DNA of 64,000 nt from Andeanibacterium fulvum. Its GTDB lineage: Bacteria > Pseudomonadota > Alphaproteobacteria > Sphingomonadales > Sphingomonadaceae. The translations under genes were made by a program, and so were the position numbers. A model generated the notes under the pieces. That model had not been told where the DNA came from. It did not search any database and worked only from the letters and a program-made list of their open reading frames with translations. Positions 32,967 through 42,036 of this stretch are shown one piece after another (within the stretch, counting starts at the first letter, position 1; every line of letters starts with the position of its first letter). The DNA is taken from the NCBI RefSeq assembly GCF_037154085.1, contig NZ_JBANRM010000003.1, positions 496,001 to 560,000 on the forward strand. The letters are read 5' to 3'.

Positions 32967-35105
32967 TCACGCCGTGACCCGTAAAACCCCGATTCCGGGG
33001 TCTGTCAGCCCCGCAAGCCCATTGTCCACCTTGCCCGCGAAGCGCCGCAGGAAGCCCTCGGCGCCTCGCACGGTCACGGCGACGTCGTACCAGCCCTGCG
33101 TGGCATCGAGTGGCCAGACGAGGTTCTCCGTCTTGCCTGGCGCTACCGAAACCTCGCGCCGTGACGGGCCGGAACCGGCATAGGCAGCGTCGATTTCAAG
33201 AATGAAAGTCAACGGCTTGTCGCCAGAATTGGCAAGCCCGATCCGGATTGCTCCACCCTTGCCATCCTCTTCCAGCATAACTTCCGGCACGGCCGTTTCA
33301 GGCGATCCGGCATAGCGTCGCCAATAGCCATTAGGCCCACGCAGGGTGAGGTCGTAGGGCGCAAGCGCTGCACCTTCCTGCCAGTCTTCGGCCGTGTGGC
33401 GGTCGCCCGCCCCGATCGTGAAATGGCTCGGCTCCTGCCGGTCGAGATTGTCATGCACGGTGAAGGTGGCGCCGACCGGCCCGTCATTCACGAACTCGAT
33501 CCGCAGACCTCGCTCCGGGCTCACACTGCCCTGCACGGCAAAGCGATAGGGCAGTGGACGATGCGGGCGGCGGCCCTCCATCTGGCGCGCGGGCTGCTGC
33601 ACAGTGGGAATCTCATTAGCAATTCCGGCAGCGGACAGGGCGACACGCTGCTTGAAATCCGCCGTGCCGGGCAGGGCGATGCCCTTCAACGCCTCATCGG
33701 GCCGGGCGAAATCGAATGCCGAGGACAGATCGCCGCAGACCGAGCGCCGCCAGTGGCTGATATTGGGCTCTTTCACGCCGAAACGCTCTTCCATCAGCCG
33801 CAGGACCGAGGTGTGATCGAACAGTTGCGAGCAGACGAAGCCGCCCCGGCTCCAGGGCGAAATCACGATGGTCGGTGTGCGGATACCCAGCCCGATGGGG
33901 TGCGGCCCCTGCACCTTTTCCGCTTCGGGGCCCCAGACCTTGGTTTCCCCGTCGAGCGGCACGGTGCTGTGCCCACGATAATCGCCCACCGGCGGCACCG
34001 GGGGCGGCATATGGTCGTAAAAGCCCCCAGCCTCGTCGAAATTGAGGATGAAAGCGGTGCGGGCGAAGACTTCCGGATTATCGACCAGCGCCGCGATCAG
34101 CCCGGCAGTGACATGCTCGCCCTTGGCGGGCTCGGCCTGCGGGTGTTCGGAAAGGTCTGCTGCCGTCACGATCCAGCTGATTTGCGGCAGGTTCCCCGAT
34201 TCCACATCCGCCCGGAAAGCCGCGACCAGCTGATCCCCGTCAGAGCGGGTCCGGTCATCCCCTTCCTTGTGCTCGCTCACCCAGGAACGACCCCGGCGAT
34301 AGAGTTCGGATTCCGGATCGCAGGGGCGGAAAGCCGGGAAGACGGACAGCAGATTGTCGCCGAAATTATCGTATTCCTGATAGACCTTCCAGTTCACTCC
34401 CGCCTGCTGCAGGCGCTCGGCATAAGTGGTCCAGGTATAGGCATCCGGGTCGAGGGGCCGGTCCTGGCGCATGTCGGCGCTGGGCGTCTCGTCCTCGCCG
34501 TAATTATGCATCTGCGGGTCGCGCCCGACCGTGCCGCCGCCATTGCACCCGCTGAACAGGTGCAGGCGGTTGGGATAGGTCTGCGTCATGGTTGAGCAGT
34601 GATAGGCATCGCAGACGGTGAAGGCATCGGCCAGGGCGTAATAGAACGGCAGATCCCCGGCCGTGTAGTGGAGCATGCGATTATGCAGCTCGTCCGTATG
34701 GCCCCAGCGGTCGTACCGACCGCGATTGAAGATCACCATGTTCTCCTGATGGGACTGGTCCGCACCATCGACCTTGAAGGAACGGGTGGTCTTCGAATCC
34801 CCGTGATAGGGCAGGACGTATCCGTCAGGATGTTGGCCAGAGGGCTGCGCCCAGACCGACCGGCCGCCCGGAAGCCGAAGGGGCCGCGGATCGCCCAGCC
34901 CGCGCACGCCGTTGAGCATGCCGAAATAGTGATCGAACGAGCGATTTTCCTGCATATGGACCACGATGTGGTCGATATCCTGCAGCGTTCCGGTACGGCG
35001 GCGGGCGGGAATGGCCAGCGCACGCTCGATCAGGTTCGGGTAGAGCGAGGCAATTGCCGCGCCTCCAGTCATTCCGAGAAATCGGCGGCGCGAACTGCGA
35101 AACAT
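32967..35105 (-). CDS. Phosphocholine-type phospholipase C (PlcH/PlcN/AcpA superfamily), Tat-exported
   Basis: The 712-residue protein begins MFRSSRRRFLGMTGGAAIASL, a twin-arginine signal. The phosphoesterase domain opens with IDHIVVHMQENRSFDHYFG and ends near residue 500. Two C-terminal beta domains of the DUF756 type follow (RGLRIEFVNDGPVGATFTVHDNL and LANSGDKPLTFILEID). This is the layout of bacterial phosphatidylcholine/sphingomyelin-hydrolysing phospholipases C, which release a phospho-headgroup in the periplasm or outside. AGGAG precedes the ATG. The promoter carries a GntR-type operator (35146-35163) shared with the divergent HD gene. That sharing raises the possibility that it acts on phosphonolipids, which is inference. 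Confidence 0.92.
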   Translation of the reverse strand: MFRSSRRRFLGMTGGAAIASLYPNLIERALAIPARRRTGTLQDIDHIVVHMQENRSFDHYFGMLNGVRGLGDPRPLRLPGGRSVWAQPSGQHPDGYVLPYHGDSKTTRSFKVDGADQSHQENMVIFNRGRYDRWGHTDELHNRMLHYTAGDLPFYYALADAFTVCDAYHCSTMTQTYPNRLHLFSGCNGGGTVGRDPQMHNYGEDETPSADMRQDRPLDPDAYTWTTYAERLQQAGVNWKVYQEYDNFGDNLLSVFPAFRPCDPESELYRRGRSWVSEHKEGDDRTRSDGDQLVAAFRADVESGNLPQISWIVTAADLSEHPQAEPAKGEHVTAGLIAALVDNPEVFARTAFILNFDEAGGFYDHMPPPVPPVGDYRGHSTVPLDGETKVWGPEAEKVQGPHPIGLGIRTPTIVISPWSRGGFVCSQLFDHTSVLRLMEERFGVKEPNISHWRRSVCGDLSSAFDFARPDEALKGIALPGTADFKQRVALSAAGIANEIPTVQQPARQMEGRRPHRPLPYRFAVQGSVSPERGLRIEFVNDGPVGATFTVHDNLDRQEPSHFTIGAGDRHTAEDWQEGAALAPYDLTLRGPNGYWRRYAGSPETAVPEVMLEEDGKGGAIRIGLANSGDKPLTFILEIDAAYAGSGPSRREVSVAPGKTENLVWPLDATQGWYDVAVTVRGAEGFLRRFAGKVDNGLAGLTDPGIGVLRVTA

Positions 35106-35145
35106 CTTTTCTTGCTCCTGACCTTACGCTAGATGGGCACGCCAA

Positions 35146-35163
35146 TTTTGGTATAGTCCAAAA
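35146..35163. promoter_or_regulatory. GntR-type operator between phospholipase C and HD-oxygenase genes
   Basis: TTTTGGTATAGTCCAAAA has perfect 6-bp arms (TTTTGG and CCAAAA) around TATAGT. The core matches the operators at 30963 and 36086. One site between divergent genes could control both. Confidence 0.75.
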
Positions 35164-35245
35164 ACTACAATTCTGCGACAATCAAGGGCTCTTCGCTCAC
35201 CATTCGACCAGCTTGTCAGCAACGGTACGGGACAGTGACAAACCG

Positions 35246-35797
35246 ATGATCGATTCCATCTTCTCCCTGTTCGACACGTTCGGCAGCGAGCATTACGGCG
35301 AGAATGCAAACCAGCTTCAGCACGCACTGCAATGCGCCAAACTGGCGCAGGACCATGGCTGCGAACCCAGCCTGATTGCCGCCGCCCTCCTCCACGACAT
35401 CGGCCAGTTCATCGACGATGCCGGCAACGCGGCCGAAAAGCTCAATCACGACGCGCGCCACGAAATCACCGGCGCGGCCTTCCTGGCGCGCAGCTTCAGC
35501 CCGGACGTGACCGAGCCGGTGCGGCTTCATGTCGATGCGAAGCGCTACCTCTGCGCCCTTGATCCCGCCTATGAGGCCGGTTTGAGCGGTGCATCCCTGC
35601 TGAGCCTGCGCCTTCAGGGCGGCCCGATGAACGAAGAAGAAGTGGCGGCGTTCCGGGCCGAGCCCTTCTTCGAACAGGCCGTGCAACTGCGCCATTTCGA
35701 CGATGCGGGCAAGCGCCCCGACTGGGCCGTTCCCGGCCTCGAGTCCTATCGCGGCATGCTGCAATCCTTGCTCCGCGAGGAACAACTCTCGGCCTGA
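35246..35797 (+). CDS. HD-domain protein of phosphonate operons (PhnZ/TmpB-like oxygenase family)
   Basis: The start at 35246 (MIDSIFSLFDTFGSEHYGE) gives 183 residues; the frame is open upstream to 35054 but that part overlaps the operator region. HD-type metal ligands are visible as His26, His50-Asp51 (ALLHDIGQF), His68/His72 (NHDARHEITGAAFL) and His95 with Asp97 (LHVDAKRYLCA). This matches the phosphonate-associated HD family (TIGR03276-like), which includes mixed-valence diiron oxygenases that cleave C-P bonds of 1-hydroxyphosphonates. No partner hydroxylase (PhnY/TmpA) lies in the window. It is divergent from phospholipase C and followed by a terminator. Confidence 0.85.
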   Translation: MIDSIFSLFDTFGSEHYGENANQLQHALQCAKLAQDHGCEPSLIAAALLHDIGQFIDDAGNAAEKLNHDARHEITGAAFLARSFSPDVTEPVRLHVDAKRYLCALDPAYEAGLSGASLLSLRLQGGPMNEEEVAAFRAEPFFEQAVQLRHFDDAGKRPDWAVPGLESYRGMLQSLLREEQLSA

Positions 35798-35876
35798 GCC
35801 CTTCGCCTGAACTCACTGACCCGGCACTGCGAGGCGCCATGCCTTGACCGGCCAGTCCAGTCCCATCCCGCAGATC

Positions 35877-35914
35877 GCCCGCCCTCGCCTGACCGCGTGG
35901 CGCGGGCGTTTTTT
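35877..35914 (+). terminator. Intrinsic terminator of the HD-oxygenase gene
   Basis: GCCCGC with inner CGCC pairs with GGCG and GCGGGC, and the stem is followed by GTTTTTTGC. It lies 80 bp past the stop codon on the plus strand. Confidence 0.75.
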
Positions 35915-36065
35915 GCGTGACCGGAACCTGCAGATCACGCCCGCCGCTTGATCTGCCCACTCGCCCTGCCGGCGCCCCACTTTGCCGCAGCGCAACAATT
36001 TTTTCCCACTCTATTTCATATAGATAGTGAAAATCCGGTCCGGATTTCCGCCAAACCTCCCGTCA

Positions 36066-36083
36066 CTGTCATGCACGTGTAAT
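36066..36083 (+). promoter_or_regulatory. Pho box (PhoB site) upstream of the TBDR gene
   Basis: CTGTCAT-GCAC-GTGTAAT fits the alphaproteobacterial Pho box CTGTCAT-N4-CTGTMAY, with a complete first half and 6 of 7 in the second. It abuts the GntR-type operator 2 bp downstream, so phosphate starvation and substrate could be sensed together. Confidence 0.6.
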
Positions 36084-36085
36084 TC

Positions 36086-36103
36086 GAATCTGGCCTATAC
36101 CAG
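36086..36103. promoter_or_regulatory. GntR-type operator upstream of the TBDR gene
   Basis: GAATCTGGCCTATACCAG is the reverse complement of the core of the 30963 site, with 18 identical bases. It lies about 145 bp before the receptor start. Confidence 0.75.
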
Positions 36104-36247
36104 TTTACCGGCAGTGACGACTCGCCGTGGCAGGGAACCGGGGAGAGATCGGGTGTGGAACACATTTCCGCACACGATGCCGTGCGCCCTCGCCTCACAT
36201 CAAACATCTGATTTCTGAGATTTTCTCTGGGAAACATGAGGGCTATC

Positions 36248-39052
36248 ATGGAACATCCTGTGTCTCGCCGTGCTCTGAAACGGTCGCTTTTCTATTCCGC
36301 CGGCCTTGTCGCTTTGCTCGCCGCCGGCTCCGCACATGCCGAGGATAACGAAGGCGGCGCGATTGTCGTGACCGGCCAGAAACTCAGCGTCGAAAGCGCG
36401 ATCGCAGCCAAGCGCGACGCAGAGACGGTGATCGACGAAGTCTCCGCCGACGATCTGGGCAAGCTGCCCGATGCCAACGTGGCCGATGCCCTCGCTCGCC
36501 TTCCGGGCGTGAACGTGGTGGTCAATCAGGACACGGGCGAAGGCGAATATGTCACCATCCGTGGTTTTTCCGGCACCTACAATGCCGTCACCGTGAACGG
36601 CGTGCGCGTGGCGCAGACCGATCCGAGCAGCCGCGACGTCTCGCTCAGCGTGCTACCACCCAATGGCCTTGCCGCGATCCGCGTGACCAAGACGCTCACG
36701 CCCGATCAGGAAGGCGATGCCATTGCCGGCGTGATCGATTTCCGCACGCCCACTGCCTTCGACTTCATGAAGCCGACCACGGTGCGCGTCTATGCCAATG
36801 CCGGCCTAAACGGCCGTGCCGACAGCGCAGGCGAAGACGCCGCGATTTATCAGGGGCAGCTCGATCTAGCCCACCGCTTCGCCGATGACCGCTTCGGCGT
36901 GTTCCTCTCCGCCAATTATGGCGTTTCCCATGGCAATGGCCAGGAAACCGAGAATGACGGCGAGTGGGAACCGCATATCTGGCGCAAGAACTCCGAAGAG
37001 ACGATCTCGGAACAGAACATGCACCTGCCGGGTATCGACCTCGATTATCGCCGCGTGAAACAGACCCGTTACGGCGGCAACCTCTCCTTCGACTATCACG
37101 GTGACACCACGGAGCTTTACCTGCGCGGCCAGTATGCCCGCCAGGAACTGGTCGGCACGAACGACTATACCGACTACCGCAACCGCCCCACTCCGCGCCT
37201 GACGCAGGTCAATCTGGAAGACACTAGCCTGTTGCAGCCCGAAGACATGGTCATCGGCCACGATGACACGCTCGGCAATATCTACGGCTACACCACGGCC
37301 CAGATCGTCGACACCGACGAGGACGGCAAGATCACCGATGCCGACCGGTCTTCGAGCAAATATTGGTCGCTCAACGGCCGTTCGGGCGTCTGGGATCCGG
37401 AAGCCTTCCAGTTCGCCCGCAGCTTCTCGACCATCGACGTCACCCAGACGCTCGGCACGGTGGAATTCGGCGGCAAGAGCAAGTTCGGCGCGCTGACGCT
37501 GAACTACAGCGCCAGCTATTCCGGCGGCGCGCGGGAGAACCCGGACAGCTATTCGATCGGGTACAATTGCGACAAGTGCACCTATCCGCTCAATTCCACC
37601 GGGATCGACTGGGTATCGAACGATCCGCGCTTCCCGCATGCCAGCCTGCCCGCCTATGCCGTGGCGGTCGAGACCGACAGCTCGCTGCTGCCCTTCGACG
37701 GTGCCAGCCATTCGCGTTCCAAGCAGACCGACAACCGCTTTGCGGCCAAGTTCGATGCCCGCTACGACGTCGGCAATACGCTGGATTACTTCCAGGCCGG
37801 TGCCAAGTGGCTGCGTTCCAAGCGCGAATATGACAACACGCCGATCTGGGACGGCGATTTCTCCGGCACGGCGCTCGACGGGCTGAGCCTTGCGGAGTCA
37901 GGCTTGGTGGACAAGGAAGTCACCAGCATGCTCGGCGGCCAGTATTATTATGGCGACGTGTTCAGCCGCGATGCCGTGGTCGCCGCGATCCACGCCGCAG
38001 AGGCCGCCAATCCCGACAGCGTGAGCGAGGAAGACCTGCTGCGCGACGACAAGCGCGGGACGGAAAGCGTCTATTCGGCCTATGCCCTTGCCGCCTTCAA
38101 GTGGGATCAGCTCAAACTGATCGCCGGCGCCCGCCTCGAACATCGCGACATCCACAACATCTTCTGGGTGGATGACGGCGACGATAGCGGCTTCGGCAGC
38201 TCGGACAGCAAATATACCGTCGTGCTGCCGAGCATCACCGCCACCTATCGCCCGAACGACAAGGTCGCCATTCGCGGCGCCCTGTGGACCGGCTATTCGC
38301 CGCCGGAATATGGCTATGTCTCGGCCGGCCAGTCGATCACGCGCGACGAGGTGACCAAGGAAATCGTCGCCATCAGCCGGGGCAATCCGGACCTGAAGCC
38401 GGCCAAGGCCTATAACGCCGACCTCTCGCTGGAAGTCTACCCCGACCGGTCGAGCGTCGTCTCGGTCTCGGGCTATTACAAGCACATCACGGACTTCATC
38501 TTCACCAACGGCAACCAGGTGGACGCCAACACCACCATCGGCACGATCGAAATCACTCAGCCGAAGAACGGCGAGACGGCGACAGTCTACGGCGTGGAAA
38601 TGAACCTCATCAAGGGCTTCGACGGTCTGCCTGCACCGTTCGACGGCTTCGGTTTCGAAGGCAATCTGACGCTGCAGCACAGCGAGGCCGAGAGCGGGCT
38701 GGACTATCGCGCGGGCGATAAGACACGCCTCGTGAACACGCCCCACGTGCTCTACAACGTCGCACTGACGTTCCAGAAATACGGGTTCGAAGCGAAGCTG
38801 TCCTACAATTATCGCGGCAAGTTCATCGAAGACCTGCGCGACAATGCGGTGGACAAGTGGGTGCAGCACAATCGCAGCGTAGACCTGCACACGCGCTACA
38901 ACTTCACCCGGAACCTCGCGCTCGATTTCGACGTGGGCAACCTGCTGAACGACTGGAAATACTACACCACCAAGGGCGACAATCCTTCGTATCAGAAGGA
39001 TTATCTGGAGCCGGGCCGGACTTTCCTCGCCCGCCTGAGCTACAGCTACTGA
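36248..39052 (+). CDS. TonB-dependent receptor of the phosphorus island
   Basis: ATG at 36248 follows GAGGG at 5 bp and gives 934 residues; ATG at 36236 is the alternative. A signal peptide (SRRALKRSLFYSAGLVALLAAGSAHA) and a TonB-box-like GAIVVTGQ precede the plug (LPDANVADALARLPGVNVV...YVTIRGFSG), then a 22-strand-type barrel ends in RTFLARLSYSY. It belongs to the large Xanthomonas/Caulobacter-type receptor group that imports carbohydrates and other organic nutrients. The Pho box and GntR operator in front of it, and the GntR gene behind it, suggest that it takes up an organophosphorus compound. The substrate is not proven. Confidence 0.9.
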   Translation: MEHPVSRRALKRSLFYSAGLVALLAAGSAHAEDNEGGAIVVTGQKLSVESAIAAKRDAETVIDEVSADDLGKLPDANVADALARLPGVNVVVNQDTGEGEYVTIRGFSGTYNAVTVNGVRVAQTDPSSRDVSLSVLPPNGLAAIRVTKTLTPDQEGDAIAGVIDFRTPTAFDFMKPTTVRVYANAGLNGRADSAGEDAAIYQGQLDLAHRFADDRFGVFLSANYGVSHGNGQETENDGEWEPHIWRKNSEETISEQNMHLPGIDLDYRRVKQTRYGGNLSFDYHGDTTELYLRGQYARQELVGTNDYTDYRNRPTPRLTQVNLEDTSLLQPEDMVIGHDDTLGNIYGYTTAQIVDTDEDGKITDADRSSSKYWSLNGRSGVWDPEAFQFARSFSTIDVTQTLGTVEFGGKSKFGALTLNYSASYSGGARENPDSYSIGYNCDKCTYPLNSTGIDWVSNDPRFPHASLPAYAVAVETDSSLLPFDGASHSRSKQTDNRFAAKFDARYDVGNTLDYFQAGAKWLRSKREYDNTPIWDGDFSGTALDGLSLAESGLVDKEVTSMLGGQYYYGDVFSRDAVVAAIHAAEAANPDSVSEEDLLRDDKRGTESVYSAYALAAFKWDQLKLIAGARLEHRDIHNIFWVDDGDDSGFGSSDSKYTVVLPSITATYRPNDKVAIRGALWTGYSPPEYGYVSAGQSITRDEVTKEIVAISRGNPDLKPAKAYNADLSLEVYPDRSSVVSVSGYYKHITDFIFTNGNQVDANTTIGTIEITQPKNGETATVYGVEMNLIKGFDGLPAPFDGFGFEGNLTLQHSEAESGLDYRAGDKTRLVNTPHVLYNVALTFQKYGFEAKLSYNYRGKFIEDLRDNAVDKWVQHNRSVDLHTRYNFTRNLALDFDVGNLLNDWKYYTTKGDNPSYQKDYLEPGRTFLARLSYSY

Positions 39053-39226
39053 TCGTCTGATCTTCGATAGTGGAGCGGCAAGCTCCGCGACACGGGCGGA
39101 TGGAAGCCGGGGATGGTCCCCCTCGCGCTTTCATCCGCTCTCTTGTCTTTGGCACGCTGCTCGGTTCTATAGCCGGGATGGAGCATTGCTCCGGTTCCGC
39201 AAATTCCCGCGAAAGCCTGCCCGACC

Positions 39227-40009
39227 ATGCCCCCACGGCCTGAACAGACATCCAGCCCACTGGGCGAAAGCCGCGGCAAGCCCGCCCGGGCCGGGGAGCC
39301 GCCAATGCCGCAATATCTGGCCCTGCGCGACCAGATCGCCGAGGGGATCGAACTCGGCAAGCTGCCGGCCGGGGCACGCCTGCCCTCGGAACGCCGGCTG
39401 CAGACCGATAGCGGCGCAGCACGCGGCACGATCCGCGAGGCCCTGTTCCAGCTCGAAGCAGAAGGGCTGATCTATCGCCGGGAGCGCAGTGGCTGGTACG
39501 TTTCCCCGCCGCCCGTCACCTACGATCCGACCCGTTGGGCGGGCTTCATGACCTATGTTTCCGAACAGGGCCGCACTCCCACGACCGAGACCCTGTCCAC
39601 GGAGGAGCTACCCGCCCCGCCCGCCGTCGCGGACATTTTCCGCGTGGCACCGGGCACGCGGCTCTACGTCGTTTCGCGCCGCCGTTCGATCGACGGGCGC
39701 CCCGTTCTGGTCGAGCGTATCACTGTCGATCCGAGGCTCGCGCCGGGCCTGTTCGAACATTCGCTGGATGGATCGCTGACCCAGATCCTCAGCAAGAACT
39801 ATGGCCTGTCCGTGGCCCGCAACCGTGTGACCATGCGCCCCTGCGCCTTGGTGAAATCCGCGGCGGACGGGCTTGGCGTCAAGGCCGGGACACCAGGCCT
39901 GCTGGTAGTGCGCACCTGCTTCGACAAGACCGGCCGCGTAGTCGAATACGATCAGGAATATTGGCGCCACGACGCCATTCGCATTCACGTGGACCTGGAC
40001 GTCAGCTGA
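39227..40009 (+). CDS. GntR family regulator, HutC type with UTRA domain
   Basis: The 260-residue protein has a GntR winged helix (about residues 27-90: YLALRDQIAEGIELGKLPAGARLPSERRLQTDSGAARGTIREALFQLEAEGLIYRRERSGWYVSP). A UTRA ligand domain follows (about 105-255, ending EYDQEYWRHDAIRIHVDLDV). A start at 39305 is possible, but the longer form is kept. HutC-type regulators of phosphonate loci (PhnF/PhnR-like) bind TGG-x-TA-x-CCA palindromes. The three such sites upstream of the island's units make it their likely regulator. I found no copy of the site before its own gene. Confidence 0.88.
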   Translation: MPPRPEQTSSPLGESRGKPARAGEPPMPQYLALRDQIAEGIELGKLPAGARLPSERRLQTDSGAARGTIREALFQLEAEGLIYRRERSGWYVSPPPVTYDPTRWAGFMTYVSEQGRTPTTETLSTEELPAPPAVADIFRVAPGTRLYVVSRRRSIDGRPVLVERITVDPRLAPGLFEHSLDGSLTQILSKNYGLSVARNRVTMRPCALVKSAADGLGVKAGTPGLLVVRTCFDKTGRVVEYDQEYWRHDAIRIHVDLDVS

Positions 40010-40021
40010 TCCCGCCCGGCG

Positions 40022-42031
40022 TCAGAGCTGGCGCCGCAGCGACAGAAACAGGCCGGTGGTGGAGCGATACCAGCGCTCTTCCTCGAACAGCACGCGCCCG
40101 TCTGCCCGTGTCCCGTCATAGACTTTCCGGTCCCGCTCACGCTTGCGGCCTAGGATGTTTTGCGCACTAGCCTCGATGGTCAGGCGCGGCGAGGCGGTGT
40201 AGGTCCATTTCAGGCTGACATAGGGCTCGTCCGAAGTCTGGCGCCATTCCGCCAGTCGGCGATAGGTCAGTTCCTGTCCGAAATAGACGTCGATCGCGAA
40301 GCTGGACCGCAAGGACGGCCGGTCGAGCGTGGCGTGGATTTCACCCACGAAGGGCGCCAGTGCCGTGATCGACCGACGCGAACCATCGACCGGGTCGCGC
40401 ACCGCACTGGAACGCCATTCGCCCGAGAAGGACACCCGTCCGCCCGAAATGCCAAGGGGATCGAGCGGCCATGTCACCTGCGCGCCCAGCGCGTTGATAT
40501 GGCCCCGGCCGATATTGCCCGGCGCATCAAGCCCCTCGACCGGTATGAGGTCCAGCACATTGTCGATCCGGTGATGGCGATAGGTCAGCGTGACCACCCC
40601 GTCCTTGCCGAAACGGCGTTCGGCCGCCGCCTCCCCGATCCAGGCCGTCTGCGGCCGCAGGTCGAGATTGCCGGCATTGACCGTTCCGTCGATCAGCGAG
40701 GCCGAGCTGGCAAAATCGGTGAAGTCCAGCTGCCCCACTTCCCGTTCCAGCCGCAAGCGGATCTGACTGCGTTTACCCGCATCCCAGCGCAGGAGCAGCT
40801 TGGGTTTGAAGAAGCCGAAACGAGTGGTGTAGTCGAAGTGGGTGACGCGGTTCGTCTGGCCAAGGCTGGAATATTCGCCCCGCGCAGTCGCCTCCGCAGT
40901 CAGGCGCGGGGACAGGGGAACGGTCAGCTTGGCGGATGCATCGCCGCGCCATTCGGCGATCCGCACATCCGAATTCGGCAGCGCGACAGGCACGCCGTCG
41001 ATCTCGAACGCACTCTGGCTGTCGAGCGCATTATAAGCCACTTCGCCATTGATCTCCCACGCAATGCCGCTGGTGGGCGAGCGGGCAAGGGTAGCGCGCA
41101 GGATGCGCTCGTCGGCGATGCTGTCGGCGCGATAAAGGCTCGAGCCATCCGGGCCCTCGCCCGCCGAACGGGTCGACACATCCTTGCGCGTGGCCAGAAC
41201 GAGCAGCTTGGCCGAGAGGTTCGAGGCAAAGCTGCGAGACCATTCCGCCCCGGCCTCGCCGCTATTGGTCCGGATTGCGTCATCGGTGCGAGCCATACTT
41301 CCCGCAAGCGCCCCTTCGAGAAAGTCGAGCACTTCGTGCGTTCGGTAATCCTGATGAGTGAAGGACAGATTGCCGCGAATGACCCCGCCCGCGAAGCCTG
41401 TGTCGCCTGCCAGCCGGGCCTCAGCCCCCCGGATCGGGGAATCGATAGCCACTTTCGCCCGGTCAAGCACGGTGCCATCGGGCAATCGGGTGATCCGTTC
41501 GCCCTCCCCGCTTTCATCCTGGTTCAGCGACAGGAGGAACGAGGCTTCCCAGCCGCCCTTCGCATTGCGCCGCGACATCTCGCCGCGCAGCGAAGGCAAC
41601 AGGGCACTGCCCGCATAGGAATAATTGGAGAGCGTAAGGGCCTGGCTGCGCGATTCCTCCGCCACACGCACCACATTCACCAGCAATTGCGCGCCCTGCT
41701 GATCGAGGCCCGGACGCGGGGTGCGGATCAGTTCGATACGCAGCACCTGCGCGGCGGGGATAGCCGTCAGCACATCGTCGATCGTGCGGTTCTTGGTGGA
41801 AGGACGCACCCCGTCGACCAGCACATTGCCCGCCGCCCCGGCAAAGCCACGGACAGCATCCCCGGAATCGATCACGAAGCCGGGCACCCGGCGGACCATG
41901 TCCAGCGCGGTTACCGGAGCGGCCTCGGCGAAATAGGCAGGTTCGAAGACAAGATCGCCGGCGGGCGTAGCACTGGTCGTTACGGCAGATGCGCCCTGCA
42001 CGAGGGCAGTGGCCAGAATGAGTGTATTCAA
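40022..42031 (-). CDS. TonB-dependent receptor, short form
   Basis: No ATG lies at a sensible place. TTG at 42031, 5 bp after the TAA of the preceding cytochrome gene, starts a signal peptide (NTLILATALVQGASA) and gives 669 residues, so translation is probably coupled. The plug has TALDMVRRVPGFVIDSGDAVRGFAGAAGNVLVDGVRPSTK, and the barrel ends in a C-terminal aromatic-rich strand (STTGLFLSLRRQL). It is the last gene of a TBDR-GDPD-cytochrome b561-TBDR operon. The substrate is unknown; the cytochrome partner hints at a metal chelate. Confidence 0.82.
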   Translation of the reverse strand: MNTLILATALVQGASAVTTSATPAGDLVFEPAYFAEAAPVTALDMVRRVPGFVIDSGDAVRGFAGAAGNVLVDGVRPSTKNRTIDDVLTAIPAAQVLRIELIRTPRPGLDQQGAQLLVNVVRVAEESRSQALTLSNYSYAGSALLPSLRGEMSRRNAKGGWEASFLLSLNQDESGEGERITRLPDGTVLDRAKVAIDSPIRGAEARLAGDTGFAGGVIRGNLSFTHQDYRTHEVLDFLEGALAGSMARTDDAIRTNSGEAGAEWSRSFASNLSAKLLVLATRKDVSTRSAGEGPDGSSLYRADSIADERILRATLARSPTSGIAWEINGEVAYNALDSQSAFEIDGVPVALPNSDVRIAEWRGDASAKLTVPLSPRLTAEATARGEYSSLGQTNRVTHFDYTTRFGFFKPKLLLRWDAGKRSQIRLRLEREVGQLDFTDFASSASLIDGTVNAGNLDLRPQTAWIGEAAAERRFGKDGVVTLTYRHHRIDNVLDLIPVEGLDAPGNIGRGHINALGAQVTWPLDPLGISGGRVSFSGEWRSSAVRDPVDGSRRSITALAPFVGEIHATLDRPSLRSSFAIDVYFGQELTYRRLAEWRQTSDEPYVSLKWTYTASPRLTIEASAQNILGRKRERDRKVYDGTRADGRVLFEEERWYRSTTGLFLSLRRQL

Positions 42032-42036
42032 GGAAA

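Larger units (their letters stand above)
35798..36247. other. Regulatory interval upstream of the phosphonate-island TBDR
   Basis: This gap of about 450 bp contains a terminator for the HD gene, an AT-rich patch around 36000-36030, a Pho box (36066-36083), a GntR-type operator (36086-36103), and an 8-bp inverted pair CGTCACTG (36061-36068)/CAGTGACG (36112-36119) that encloses both. I see no gene. Confidence 0.6.

Noticed and set aside
39053..39226. Autoregulatory GntR operator before the GntR gene (GGTTCTATAGCC near 39161)
   Set aside because: The spacing between the GG and CC arms is 8 bp, not 6 as in the three good sites, and the flanks do not match.
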